The translations under genes were made by a program, and so were the position numbers. Below, one piece after another: positions 8,288 through 17,780 of a stretch of 64,000 nucleotides of DNA. How positions within the stretch are numbered: the first letter of the stretch is position 1; every line of letters begins with the position of its first letter. The notes beneath the pieces were generated by a model. That model saw only the letters and a list, made by a program, of their open reading frames with translations. It had not been told where the DNA came from and did no database searches. The stretch is from an uncultured Lachnospiraceae bacterium (lineage in GTDB: Bacteria > Bacillota > Clostridia > Lachnospirales > Lachnospiraceae), in NCBI GenBank assembly GCA_910588535.1, contig CAJUOO010000003.1, forward strand, positions 62,001-126,000, given 5' to 3'.

Positions 8288-8594
8288 TGTATTTTTGATG
8301 ATGCTGTTGATTGTTTCGACATTGACAGGATTGGCAACAGAAGCCATAAAAATGTGGTTAAAAGAGCATAAAATTAGATACTATGCTAATGCCCTTGCTG
8401 GGTATGTGGCAGTGATGTTGTCTATTACAGTGGGAACAGCATATATAATTCTGTCTGGTACAACGATAAATGCACAGATAACAGTGTATTTCATAGCACT
8501 TGTCTTTTTGTCTTGGCTGGCCGCAATGGTCGGTTATGACAAAGTGATTCAGACTATCACACAGCTTCGAGTGAAAAATAAAATGGAGGTATAG
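8277..8594 (+). CDS. Putative phage holin
   Basis: A 105-residue hydrophobic protein with three predicted membrane segments: residues 3-20, about 38-60 and about 68-87, then a short basic tail. Size, topology and position directly before the lysozyme gene fit a phage holin that opens the cell membrane for the endolysin. The ATG has gggagg 11 bp upstream. No sequence signature for a specific holin family was recognised. Confidence 0.65.
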   Translation: MTFDVFLMMLLIVSTLTGLATEAIKMWLKEHKIRYYANALAGYVAVMLSITVGTAYIILSGTTINAQITVYFIALVFLSWLAAMVGYDKVIQTITQLRVKNKMEV

Positions 8595-8599
8595 TATTT

Positions 8600-9283
8600 A
8601 TGGGAAAACCAATTGGGAAAGAAGCATTAGAGATGATAAAGCGCTTCGAGGGGTGCCGTTTGCAGGCATACAAGTGCCCAGCAGGTGTATGGACCATAGG
8701 ATACGGTCATACGGCAGGCGTAAAGCAGGGTCAGGTTATCACGCAGGCGCAGGCAGATGCATTTCTTATAGCAGACTGTCAGAAATTTGCGGATTATGTA
8801 GATAATCCAGCCTATGTACCAATTACATATAGTTTAAATGATAACCAGAGAGATGCCTTAATCAGTTTTACTTATAACTGTGGAGCAGGGAGCTTAAAGA
8901 CGCTCTGCAAGGGACGTACAGCGGCGCAGATAGCGGACAAGATTCTTTTATACGATAAAGCAGCCGGAAAGGTGCTTGCGGGTTTAACGAAGCGGAGAAA
9001 GGCAGAAAGGGAGTTGTTCTTAAGACCTGCAGAAAATGTAGTTTCTAATGGGATGGTAAAGCAGCCAGAACAGGAAGGGGAAGAATATAAGATGGATACG
9101 ATTAGAAAGGGAAGCAAGGGTAAGGTAGTTAAAGTGTGGCAGATCATTGTAGGAGTAAATCCAGATGGTATTTTCGGAAGTGGAACGGAAACAGCAACAA
9201 GGACTTTCCAGAAACAACAAGGTTTGTCTGTGGATGGGATAGTTGGGAGCAAGTCATGGAAGGCTGGGTTAGAATCTGTATAA
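8600..9283 (+). CDS. GH24 phage lysozyme with peptidoglycan-binding domain
   Basis: A 227-residue endolysin. Residues 1-145 are a glycoside hydrolase family 24 (T4 lysozyme-like) domain: Glu17, Cys26 and Thr32 keep the spacing of the E-D/C-T catalytic triad, in FEGCRLQAYKC and WTIGYGHT. Residues 160-227 are a peptidoglycan_binding_1 domain (VKVWQIIVGVNPDGIFG, then TRTFQKQQGLSVDGIVG). It cleaves the MurNAc-GlcNAc bond of the wall. It is the last lysis gene behind ggaggt. A decayed copy of its 3' part lies at 11,776-12,274. Confidence 0.92.
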   Translation: MGKPIGKEALEMIKRFEGCRLQAYKCPAGVWTIGYGHTAGVKQGQVITQAQADAFLIADCQKFADYVDNPAYVPITYSLNDNQRDALISFTYNCGAGSLKTLCKGRTAAQIADKILLYDKAAGKVLAGLTKRRKAERELFLRPAENVVSNGMVKQPEQEGEEYKMDTIRKGSKGKVVKVWQIIVGVNPDGIFGSGTETATRTFQKQQGLSVDGIVGSKSWKAGLESV

Positions 9284-9373
9284 ATAATATGGAGGCAGAA
9301 AAATACAAGAGATTTTGTTTAGATGAAAAAGAAAGGACAATGTCGAGTGAATAAAAGGAAGCCTTGTTATAAG

Positions 9374-9417
9374 AGAGGTGCAGGAGCTGGTAATTTAGAT
9401 CATTCAGCACCTCTCTG
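9374..9417. other. Inverted repeat downstream of the lysozyme gene
   Basis: A perfect 10-bp inverted repeat (agagaggtgc with gcacctctct) with a 24-nt loop, followed 6 bp later by five T. It may act as a terminator for the lysis genes or be part of the decayed insertion element next to it. The loop is longer than usual for a terminator. Confidence 0.35.
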
Positions 9418-9511
9418 GTTAGCTTTTTGCCTTTAAAATCATAAAAAGCATCCTGCTTAGATTTCTGGTCTTTAGTAAGGCAGATAAAAGTCAAGGATAA
9501 GGACAATTATC

Positions 9512-9798
9512 TTGACCAACAACACAGTAACAGGAGCAGAGGGCAAAGAGAGTAGAGAGGCAAGGTGTTTTATAAGTAGTCTGCCATTAGAAATTAAAGA
9601 TGTAGCGAAAACAGTGAGAGGACATTGGATGATAGAAAGCTACCACTGGCATATGGATGTGACATTTCGAGAAGATGGAAACTATACATTAGAAAAACAA
9701 GCGTCATATAATCTGAATATTATGAAAAACTGTCACTGAATATATTAAAATTGATAGAAATAGGAAAAAAGGCAATAAGTATAAAAAACACTATGTGA
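9512..9798 (+). pseudogene. ISAs1-type transposase C-terminal remnant
   Basis: A fragment matching the C-terminal end of ISAs1-family transposases, with the RGHWMIE and HMDVTFREDG segments that carry the last catalytic Glu region. Only about 75 residues remain before a stop at 9739. A one-base shift continues the frame (LSLNILKLIEIGKK) to 9798, so the copy is truncated at the 5' side and frameshifted. It shows that this end of the prophage was visited by an insertion sequence. No inverted repeats or target duplications were found. Confidence 0.65.
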
Positions 9799-10221
9799 TA
9801 GGTAAAACCAGAAAAGCACATAAAACTAATAATGAATTTATAAATTTTTAATTTTAAGCATAGCTTTGGTTAAAAATACATTTATGCGTTTGTCGTAAAT
9901 ACGGGGAGGATTTTTGTTGAATTAATTAAATATTTTTGATACAATAAAATGGTAAAATTTTCCATTTTTGATTAAAGCATCCGAAGAGTTAGGTTTGAGT
10001 TGACAAATAGTCCGTTTAGAATTTTGGTGTTGAGAATAAACTATAAACAAGATAATAAAAAGCATTTTGTTACGTGTCAGTGGATATATAAAGATATATT
10101 TTATGTGCATGAATAATTATGTAGATATTATTGTTTAAAAGAAAATATATCATTTTCCTTGGAAAATTGGTTATTTATTAAGGAAATAGTTGACAATATT
10201 ATTCAAGAGGTGTAAGATAAC
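9799..10221. other. AT-rich spacer without a recognised gene
   Basis: About 420 bp of very AT-rich DNA between the transposase remnant and the cargo gene. No credible coding frame was seen. A promoter-like pair (TTGACA at 10,190 and TAAGAT at 10,213, 17 bp apart) lies immediately before the next start codon and would start transcription inside that gene, so the true promoter is probably further upstream. Confidence 0.4.
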
Positions 10222-11547
10222 ATGTTGGATAGTGTCGAAAAATATGATAATGTAATTACATATAAGAGGAAATCTAAGAAAATGTTAAGAAATAAAAAAA
10301 CAATTGATAAAGAAGAAAGTGTTGCTCAAAATACACTAACAAACATAACACCGAATGAAGAATTATTAGAGAAAATGAATAATATTGAAAGGCAAATTAG
10401 TGATATTAATATACGAAATGAAAAAGAGAAAAAAATAATTAAATGGGCGGCAGGTCTTATGGGAGCTATTATGTCATCTATTGTTCCCGTTATAATATAT
10501 AACATAATAGTTCCTATTGCGGTGCATACAGAAAATATAGAGGAAATAAGATCTGATATATCAAAAATAGACGAAAAAATCGAACAAGTGAATGATATGA
10601 TAGATAACAAAATCGAACAAATGGATAATAAGCTAGAAGAATTGACAAGATATGTTTATTTTCATATTAGTGATAAGAATAACCATGATATGTATGCTAT
10701 TTCTATAAAATTTAATAATGATAATGTACCAAAAACGACATTAGCCAATAATGATTATATGTTATCAGCACCAAATTGGACGGATTCTGATGTGAAAATA
10801 GCTAGTTTATTACAAAATGATAATATAGAATATACAGCAAAAGGATTACAAAACAGACCATTTGTGACAATGTATTTTGAAAATGGAAATGAAGTATATT
10901 TTTTAGGAAAATATAATGAAAATAATCATTGGGATGGAGAATGTATTTTAAATGTATATAGAAATAATGAATTAATGACTGTCTTTGAAGGAACATATGA
11001 TGATGGAGAATTAAAAAAGTTTAAAAGAATCGCATGTGATGATTCAAGAGAATGGACAGTTGCAAATAGAGTAGTTTTTGCTGAGTATACAGATGGGGAG
11101 ACTTGGAATTATACAAAAACGAAATCTTTTTCACAGGGAATTAATTCAGAAAATTTTGATGAAAATCAGATTCTAAGGGTTGATCAAATTTTAAATAGTA
11201 TAGATGAAAAAGTTGTAAGTTATTACAAAGGAAGAATATCCGATAATTTTTATAATGATGAAACTGGAAATGCTATTATAGTCAATTATAAAGAAAATGG
11301 TGATGTCAGATTTTTATATGTTGGTAAAATAAAAGATGGATATCCGCATGATGATACTGATAATGCATGGTCTATAAGTTGGGGAAAGGCAAACGATGGA
11401 TATTATTACTATAAAGGTAAGTTTGTTGATGGAAATAATGTAGAAACACCCAAAAATTGGAGTCCAATGACACAAGAAGAAATAAAAGAAAAAATAGCAT
11501 TAGAGAATTTTGATTTCTCGTTGCAGGGACTAATTAATAGTAAATGA
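10222..11547 (+). CDS. Membrane-anchored coiled-coil protein with MORN-like C-terminus (cargo gene)
   Basis: A 441-residue protein that I do not recognise as a family. Residues 50-75 form a coiled coil, one membrane segment follows (about residues 78-102, AAGLMGAIMSSIVPVIIYNI), then a second coiled coil (about 105-143). The rest, mostly 150-440, is soluble and probably extracytoplasmic, with MORN-like stretches around residues 210-265 (FENGNEVYFLGKYNENNHWD) and near the C-terminus (YYYYKGKFVDG). It is clearly more AT-rich than the flanking tail genes and stands alone between eroded elements, typical of a prophage cargo gene, possibly for host surface change or phage exclusion. The start is supported by agaggtg 9 bp upstream. 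Confidence 0.7.
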   Translation: MLDSVEKYDNVITYKRKSKKMLRNKKTIDKEESVAQNTLTNITPNEELLEKMNNIERQISDINIRNEKEKKIIKWAAGLMGAIMSSIVPVIIYNIIVPIAVHTENIEEIRSDISKIDEKIEQVNDMIDNKIEQMDNKLEELTRYVYFHISDKNNHDMYAISIKFNNDNVPKTTLANNDYMLSAPNWTDSDVKIASLLQNDNIEYTAKGLQNRPFVTMYFENGNEVYFLGKYNENNHWDGECILNVYRNNELMTVFEGTYDDGELKKFKRIACDDSREWTVANRVVFAEYTDGETWNYTKTKSFSQGINSENFDENQILRVDQILNSIDEKVVSYYKGRISDNFYNDETGNAIIVNYKENGDVRFLYVGKIKDGYPHDDTDNAWSISWGKANDGYYYYKGKFVDGNNVETPKNWSPMTQEEIKEKIALENFDFSLQGLINSK

Positions 11548-11620
11548 TAGTTATATTTGTACCACATTATATTATCATAGTTGAAACTAAATACTTTACA
11601 TTAATATTTGGTAAAAAGAA

Positions 11621-11663
11621 GAACTCTCGATTGTACTGGCATACTTTCGGGGGTTCGTTTTTT
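11621..11663 (+). terminator. Terminator after the cargo gene
   Basis: A 10-bp stem (GAACTCTCGA with TCGGGGGTTC, two G-U pairs), a 16-nt loop and a run of six T shortly after. It lies about 75 bp after the cargo gene stop and would end its transcript. Confidence 0.6.
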
Positions 11664-11775
11664 GTGTTCCATAACATGATATTGTCTTTTTGTTTGATAA
11701 TATTATGACATATGCAGATCTGATTTGCAATATTCTTTTATAAACTTTTTGGATTTCTTCTAGTTTCTTATCGTG

Positions 11776-12274
11776 GATTGCCAGAAGTTTGTGGATTATG
11801 TAGATAATCCATAATATGTACCAATTATATATAGTTTAAACGATAACCAGAGAGATGCCTTAATCAGTTTTGCTTATAACTGTGGAGCTAGAAATTTAAG
11901 GACGCTTTGTAAAGGGCGTCCAGCGGCGCAGATCGCCAAAGCTATTCTTCTTTACAACAAAGTAAGAGGAAAGGTTTTTGCGGGCTTAATGAAGCGAAGG
12001 AAGGCAGAGAGGGAGCTGTTTCTCAGACCAGTGGGAGGGGGCAGCTTCCAGCACAACAACGACACAGGGAGAGAAGTACAAGATGGATACGATTAGAAAG
12101 GGAAGCAAGGGGAAGACAGTTAAAGTGTGGCAGATCATTGTGGGAGTAAATCCAGATGGTATTTTCGGAAGTGGAACGGAGACAGCAACAAGGACTTTCC
12201 AGAAACAACAAGGTTTGTCTGTGGATGGAATTGTTGGGGAAAAGTCATGGAGAATTGGATTGGATTCTCTGTAG
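11776..12274 (+). pseudogene. Decayed duplicate of the GH24 lysozyme 3' half
   Basis: DNA closely similar to about positions 8,785-9,283, starting inside the lysozyme domain (QKFVDYVDNP) and running to the end of the peptidoglycan-binding domain. The catalytic Glu region is absent, a TAA interrupts the frame at about 11,811, and the linker has diverged. The final peptidoglycan-binding domain (12,083-12,274, MDTIRKGSKGKTVKVWQ) is still open as a 63-residue frame but has no obvious ribosome site. The DNA after the stop is unlike that after the intact copy. Confidence 0.8.
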
Positions 12275-12319
12275 AAAAAATATATTGACAAATAGTACTT
12301 AATACGATATTACACTAAG

Positions 12320-12369
12320 TCAACTGCTCATAACCTTAAGATCGTAGGTAGTTGATCCCAACGCCTATA
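12320..12369 (+). other. tRNA-like fragment near the element end
   Basis: A stretch containing ctgctcataacc and, 15 bases later, gtagg plus gttgatcccaacg, which recalls the anticodon loop and T-arm of a tRNA with a CAT anticodon. The anticodon and acceptor stems do not pair, so it is not a functional tRNA. It could be a relic of an attachment site; this is a weak reading. Confidence 0.2.
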
Positions 12370-12416
12370 AAAAACGAAAAGATTTTATTCGTTATATTAA
12401 TATTTGTATGTTATTA

Positions 12417-13304
12417 CTATATGGTCATCCAATTCGGACATGTAGATCGCCTTCCATCACAATATTGAGTAAGGATTGGCTGTCTGACATCAGGACGAGA
12501 GAGATATTGATCAAAAATTTCATCCACAACAAGGGAGATACTGTCAAAGATATTTCTTCCATTGATCCATTTATGATCAAAGGCGGTGGAGGAGGTGATA
12601 GTAAAAGAGTAGCCTTTGTTTCGGTACCATTCTGTATATACTCTGTTGAGAGTGAAGGACATAATTGCCAGTACATTAGCTGTGATAGTTGAGGTTGGCC
12701 ATGTGGCATAGATTTCACTGGAAGCGACATTTTTTACATAGTCCCGATAGGGTACATAGTAATTTTGTGCTGTGCTGTCGGTGGGGGAGCCATCATGCAC
12801 AACTATAAATTCTGGTATGACAACACGACTGAGCACAATTTCTCCTGATTCACCGAGAGGTTTTATCTCAGCTTCCGCTATCTTGGGAGGATAGTTGCCG
12901 TAAAGTGTGTGTGCGGGGATAACCAGATTGGTGCCGTGACCGGTTGGAGTGATAGGAGTCAGATGAATTTCCTGTACAGAATTACTGTCAGGAAGAATCT
13001 CTGTGCCAGAGACATCAAATGGCTCGAAGCCATCCGCCGTGACATTGAGGGTATATTCAGAGTAGGGCTGTTCGATGCCCGGCTCCATGCTGTACTCAAG
13101 GGGAGGGGCACTTAAAGAAACAAGTTCTGTCTGCCCGGAGGAATTGGTGCGGACTTGTTCGATAATGCTGTCTGGATTTCCTGTGTAGGAGATTGTGACA
13201 AGAGCATTCTCGATAGGATGATTATTTGCAGAGGATAAGACACTGACCAAAAGACCGCCAGTCTGTCCAGAGGTGGTCTGCATCCCTCGTAAAGTTAGAT
13301 TCAT
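12417..13304 (-). pseudogene. sleC: SleC-type spore cortex-lytic enzyme, 3' truncated
   Basis: A 295-residue frame closely resembling the N-terminal two thirds of SleC, the germination-specific cortex-lytic transglycosylase of clostridial spores. Visible parts are the carboxypeptidase-regulatory-like N-terminal region (to about 120), the segment GNYPPKIAEAEIKPL and the SpoIID-like catalytic region with Glu197 in VASSEIYATWP, followed by MSFTLNRVYTEWYRNKGY. The frame stops right after CPNWMTI, where intact SleC continues with the rest of the catalytic region and a peptidoglycan-binding domain; full-length family members are over 400 residues. The break coincides with the edge of the prophage region. 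The start is supported by a gaggt site. It is divergent from carA. Confidence 0.8.
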
Positions 13305-13352
13305 AAGATACCTCGATGGTAATTTTTCCTAAATAGTATATGCAAAAAATGC

Positions 13353-13381
13353 TTGATTAATCCAAGGAAGTGTGGTAAAAT
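13353..13381 (+). promoter_or_regulatory. carA promoter
   Basis: TTGATT at 13,353 and TAAAAT at 13,376 separated by 17 bp, with a TG one base before the -10 (extended -10). Transcription would begin near 13,388, giving a leader of about 118 nt before the carA start at 13,506. Confidence 0.6.
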
Positions 13382-13402
13382 CTCTAAGATTTAACCAAGG
13401 CT

Positions 13403-13460
13403 AATACAGCATTGCAGAAATGGCGGATAGCATTTTCCACATAATCTGCAGTGCTGTATT
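13403..13460 (+). promoter_or_regulatory. Long hairpin in the carA leader
   Basis: Arms of 15 nt (aatacagcattgcag and ctgcagtgctgtatt) pair with one G-U, enclosing 28 nt. The hairpin lies at the 5' end of the predicted transcript and is not followed by a T run, so it is not a simple terminator. It may stabilise the messenger or take part in pyrimidine or arginine control; PyrR-type anti-anti-terminator sequences were not recognised. Confidence 0.45.
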
Positions 13461-13505
13461 GGAGTGTGCAAAAACAAATAAGAAAGGAACAGGAGGCAGA
13501 TTGAA

Positions 13506-14579
13506 ATGAAAGCTTTTCTGATCTTAGAGGACGGTACGGTCTTTCAGGGCGTCAGTATTGGTTCTACAAGGGAAATTATCAGTGAAATTGTCTTTAACAC
13601 ATCTATGACAGGTTATCTTGAGGTTCTTACCGATCCATCCTACGCCGGGCAGGCGGTCGTTATGACTTACCCTCTTATTGGAAATTACGGAATATGTTAT
13701 GAAGATATGGAATCACTGCGTCCATGGCCAGATGGATATATCGTGAGGGAATTATCTAGGATGCCAAGCAATTTCAGAAGTGAAGCTTCTATCCAAGAAT
13801 TTCTTACAAAGCATGATATTCCGGGAATATGTGGGATTGACACAAGAGCTCTCACAAAGCTGCTGCGCGAGAAAGGTACTATGAACGGCATGATCACCAC
13901 CAAGGAATATCAAGCAGCCGAGGTGATGGAGCGTATCCATGCATACCGCTGTGAGAAGGTAGTGGAAAAGGTTTCATGCAAAGAGAAGCAGGTTCTTGAT
14001 CATTCGGGCTTTCATGTTGCATTGCTGGATCTAGGTGCGAAGGATAATATTGCCCGTTCCTTACATAAGCGGGGATGTAAGGTCACGATCTATCCCGCTT
14101 ACACGACGGCAGAGGAGATTCTGGCATCAGAGCCAGATGGTATTATGCTGTCCAATGGTCCCGGAGATCCCAAAGAATGTGTAACTATAATAGAAGAGAT
14201 CAAGAAGCTGTATCAATCTTCTGTCCCAATTTTTGCAATCTGCCTAGGACATCAGTTGATGGCTTTGGCGGCAGGCGCGGATACTTATAAGATGAAATAT
14301 GGGCACAGAGGCGGTAATCATCCAGTAAAAGATCTTGAAACTGGCAGAGTATATATTTCTTCCCAAAATCATGGTTATGTGGTGGATGTTGAGAACCTTG
14401 ACGGCAATGTAGCTGAACAGAGTTTTGTAAATGTAAATGATGGCACAAATGAAGGGCTTCATTATCTGGGAAAGAATATATTTACAGTTCAGTTTCACCC
14501 AGAGGCGTGTCCGGGACCACAGGATTCTGGATTTTTGTTTGATCGGTTTATAAAGATGATGGAGGTGGCCCATGCCTAG
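13506..14579 (+). CDS. carA: Carbamoyl-phosphate synthase small subunit
   Basis: A 357-residue glutamine-hydrolysing subunit of carbamoyl-phosphate synthase, which passes ammonia from glutamine to CarB for pyrimidine and arginine synthesis. The N-terminal CPSase domain (residues 1-150) opens with [15 protein letters not shown]. The C-terminal class I glutamine amidotransferase domain has nucleophile Cys246 in [12 protein letters not shown] and the His/Glu pair in [12 protein letters not shown] strong site (aggagg) precedes the ATG at 9 bp. The stop lies 8 bp inside carB. Length is normal for the family. Confidence 0.95.
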   Translation: MKAFLILEDGTVFQGVSIGSTREIISEIVFNTSMTGYLEVLTDPSYAGQAVVMTYPLIGNYGICYEDMESLRPWPDGYIVRELSRMPSNFRSEASIQEFLTKHDIPGICGIDTRALTKLLREKGTMNGMITTKEYQAAEVMERIHAYRCEKVVEKVSCKEKQVLDHSGFHVALLDLGAKDNIARSLHKRGCKVTIYPAYTTAEEILASEPDGIMLSNGPGDPKECVTIIEEIKKLYQSSVPIFAICLGHQLMALAAGADTYKMKYGHRGGNHPVKDLETGRVYISSQNHGYVVDVENLDGNVAEQSFVNVNDGTNEGLHYLGKNIFTVQFHPEACPGPQDSGFLFDRFIKMMEVAHA

Positions 14580-17500
14580 AAATTCAGATATCAGAAAGGT
14601 ATTAGTAATTGGATCTGGCCCGATTGTGATTGGACAGGCAGCAGAATTTGACTATGCTGGCACACAGGCGTGTCGTTCTTTAAAGGAGGAGGGCATAACA
14701 GTTGTGCTGGTAAATTCAAATCCAGCGACGATTATGACGGACAAGGATATTGCAGATATGGTTTATATCGAGCCATTGACAGTTCCTGTGTTAGAGAAGA
14801 TTATAATAAAAGAAAAGCCAGATAGCATACTTCCCACTTTAGGGGGTCAGGCGGGGCTTAATCTTGCCATGGAGCTCGATGAGTGTGGATTTTTAAAGGA
14901 GCATCATGTAAAGCTTATCGGAACCACGCCAGAAACGATCAAGAAGGCGGAGGATCGTCTGGAATTTAAACTTACCATGGAGAAATTGCATGAGCCTATC
15001 GCTGCCTCTATGGTGGTGGAGAATGTGGAGGATGGTGTGGCGTTTGCAAAATCCATCGGCTATCCAATTGTATTAAGGCCAGCGTACACACTTGGCGGGA
15101 GCGGTGGCGGTATCGCGGCGGATGAGGAGGAGCTGATTGAGATTCTTGCCAACGGACTGCGCTTAAGCCGTGTAGGTCAGGTACTTGTGGAGCGCTGCAT
15201 CGCAGGCTGGAAGGAGATTGAATATGAGGTAATGCGTGACAGTGCCGGCAACTGCATTACTGTCTGTAATATGGAAAATCTGGATCCAGTTGGAGTTCAC
15301 ACAGGCGACAGTATTGTGGTTGCCCCTTCGCAGACACTTGGAGATAAGGAATATCAGATGCTTCGCACATCTGCTCTAAATATTATCAATGAGCTTCAAA
15401 TTACCGGAGGTTGTAATGTGCAGTTTGCCCTTCACCCAGAGAGCTTTGAGTACTGTGTGATCGAGGTAAATCCCCGCGTCAGCCGTTCTTCTGCTCTGGC
15501 CTCCAAGGCGACAGGATACCCTATCGCAAAAGTCGCGGCAAAGATTGCACTTGGCTATACGCTGGATGAGATCAAAAACGCAATTACAAAGAAGACATAT
15601 GCAAGTTTTGAACCAGCGCTGGATTATTGTGTAGTCAAGATTCCAAGGCTTCCATTTGATAAATTTATCAGTGCAAAGAGAACACTTACCACACAGATGA
15701 AGGCGACCGGAGAGGTAATGAGTATATGCACAAGCTTTGAGGGCGGTCTTATGAAGGCGATACGATCGTTGGAACAACATGTGGACAGCCTAATGTCCTA
15801 CAATTTCTCAAATCTGACAGATGAGGAGCTTATGGAAGCTCTGCACCGTGTGGATGATCGGCGAATTTTTGTGATTGCGGAGGCCCTGCGAAGAAAAGTT
15901 TCCTATGAGACCATTCATAATATAACAAAAATTGATAACTGGTTTATTGACAAGCTTGCTGTTTTAGTGATGATGGAGGAGACTCTGCGACAGCAGCCTT
16001 TGACGAGAGAGCTGTTGATTGAGGCAAAGCGGCTGGAATTTCCAGATAAGGTTATCGGGGAGCTTGTGGGAAGATCAGAAAAGGAAATCAAAGATTTACG
16101 GAGAGAGTGGAAGATAGAGGCAGCCTTTAAGATCGTAGATACCTGTGCGGCAGAATTTGCCGCGGAGACACCCTATTATTATTCCTGCTTTGGCAGCGAG
16201 ACAGAGGCAGAGCCGCGCAGGGATAAAAAGAAGGTTTTGGTACTTGGATCTGGTCCTATCCGCATCGGGCAGGGAATTGAGTTTGACTATTGTTCTGTGC
16301 ACTGCACATGGTCATTTAGGGAAGCTGGGTATGAGACAGTTATCATTAATAACAATCCTGAGACGGTGAGTACCGATTTTGACATTGCAGATAAACTGTA
16401 TTTTGAGCCTTTGACGCCGGAGGATGTAGAGAATATTGTAGAGGTGGAAAAACCTGACGGGGCGGTGGTACAATTTGGTGGCCAGACGGCGATCAAGCTT
16501 ACGGAAGCTTTGTTGAAGATGGGCGTTCCAATTCTCGGTACAGCCGCAGAAGATGTAGATGCCGCGGAGGATCGAGAGTTGTTTGATAGAATCTTGGAGC
16601 AGTGCCAGATAAAAAGACCAGCAGGACACACGGTATTTACCTGCGAGGAGGCAGTGAAGGCGGCAAATGACCTAGGGTATCCGGTTCTTGTGAGACCATC
16701 CTATGTACTTGGCGGACAGGGCATGAGAATTGCCATCAGCGATGAGGACATTCAGGAATTTATAGGAATTATCAATCAGATCGCACAGGAGCATCCAATT
16801 CTTGTCGACAAATATTTGGTGGGCAAGGAGATCGAGGTGGATGCTGTGTGCGATGGTGAGGATATCTTGATACCGGGTATTATGGAACATATCGAGAGAG
16901 CAGGTATTCATTCTGGAGATAGTATTTCTGTCTACCCGGCACAAAGCATCAGTACTAAGGCGGTGGAGACCATTGAGCTTTATACAAAGAGGCTTGCCCG
17001 TGCGCTTCATGTAAAAGGGCTGATCAATATTCAGTTTATTGTGTGTGGCGATGAGGTTTATGTAATTGAGGTGAATCCACGCTCCAGCCGCACCGTCCCT
17101 TATATCAGCAAGGTGACAGGAGTTCCTATTGTAAAGCTTGCCGCAAGGGTAATAACGGGAAGTACAATCAAGGAGCTTGGCTATACACCGGGACTGTTTA
17201 AGGCATCTGACTATATTGCCATCAAGATGCCGGTATTTTCCTTTGAGAAGCTTAGAGGAGCCGATATAAGCTTGGGACCGGAGATGAAATCTACAGGAGA
17301 GTGTCTAGGGCTTGCAAAAACCTTTAATGAAGCACTCTATAAAGCATTTTTGGGTGCAGGTGTGAATCTTCCCAAACATAAAAAGATGATATTAACGGTA
17401 AATGACGAGTCAAAGGAGGAGGCAGTAGATATTGGCAGGCGCTTTGAGGCACTGGGCTATACAATCTATGCAACGAGGGGAACCGCCTCCTATCTTCAGG

Positions 17501-17769
17501 AGAATGGCGTTCATGCACTAAAGATCAATAAGCTAGAGCAGGAGGCACCAAATCTGATGGATCTGATTTACAGCCATGAGATTGATCTGGTTATCGACAT
17601 CCCTTCACAGGGATATGAGAGAAGCAAGGATGGTTTTTTGATACGTCGTTATGCCATAGAGACGGGAGTAAATTGTCTGACAGCGCTAGATACAGCCAAT
17701 GCGTTGTTGACCAGTCTGGAACATGCAGAGCATCGGACATTGACACCGATCGATATTGCCACAATATAG
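14572..17769 (+). CDS. carB: Carbamoyl-phosphate synthase large subunit
   Basis: A 1065-residue large subunit with the standard duplicated design: two ATP-grasp halves, the first opening with [20 protein letters not shown] near residue 10 and the second with [20 protein letters not shown] near residue 556, and a C-terminal MGS-like allosteric domain from about residue 935. It makes carbamoyl phosphate from ammonia, bicarbonate and two ATP. The start overlaps carA (ATG at 14,572), which fixes it and indicates coupled translation. It is followed 11 bp later by the carbamate kinase gene. Confidence 0.96.
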   Translation: MPRNSDIRKVLVIGSGPIVIGQAAEFDYAGTQACRSLKEEGITVVLVNSNPATIMTDKDIADMVYIEPLTVPVLEKIIIKEKPDSILPTLGGQAGLNLAMELDECGFLKEHHVKLIGTTPETIKKAEDRLEFKLTMEKLHEPIAASMVVENVEDGVAFAKSIGYPIVLRPAYTLGGSGGGIAADEEELIEILANGLRLSRVGQVLVERCIAGWKEIEYEVMRDSAGNCITVCNMENLDPVGVHTGDSIVVAPSQTLGDKEYQMLRTSALNIINELQITGGCNVQFALHPESFEYCVIEVNPRVSRSSALASKATGYPIAKVAAKIALGYTLDEIKNAITKKTYASFEPALDYCVVKIPRLPFDKFISAKRTLTTQMKATGEVMSICTSFEGGLMKAIRSLEQHVDSLMSYNFSNLTDEELMEALHRVDDRRIFVIAEALRRKVSYETIHNITKIDNWFIDKLAVLVMMEETLRQQPLTRELLIEAKRLEFPDKVIGELVGRSEKEIKDLRREWKIEAAFKIVDTCAAEFAAETPYYYSCFGSETEAEPRRDKKKVLVLGSGPIRIGQGIEFDYCSVHCTWSFREAGYETVIINNNPETVSTDFDIADKLYFEPLTPEDVENIVEVEKPDGAVVQFGGQTAIKLTEALLKMGVPILGTAAEDVDAAEDRELFDRILEQCQIKRPAGHTVFTCEEAVKAANDLGYPVLVRPSYVLGGQGMRIAISDEDIQEFIGIINQIAQEHPILVDKYLVGKEIEVDAVCDGEDILIPGIMEHIERAGIHSGDSISVYPAQSISTKAVETIELYTKRLARALHVKGLINIQFIVCGDEVYVIEVNPRSSRTVPYISKVTGVPIVKLAARVITGSTIKELGYTPGLFKASDYIAIKMPVFSFEKLRGADISLGPEMKSTGECLGLAKTFNEALYKAFLGAGVNLPKHKKMILTVNDESKEEAVDIGRRFEALGYTIYATRGTASYLQENGVHALKINKLEQEAPNLMDLIYSHEIDLVIDIPSQGYERSKDGFLIRRYAIETGVNCLTALDTANALLTSLEHAEHRTLTPIDIATI

Positions 17770-17780
17770 GAGGGAGACAG

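Noticed and set aside
10190..10218. TTGACA and TAAGAT with a 17-bp spacer as the promoter of the cargo gene
   Set aside because: The start of transcription would fall inside the gene, after its ribosome site, so the match is probably chance.
12417..12730. Open frames on both strands over the 3' end of sleC
   Set aside because: They are shadows of the sleC frame; the SleC-like protein sequence explains this DNA.
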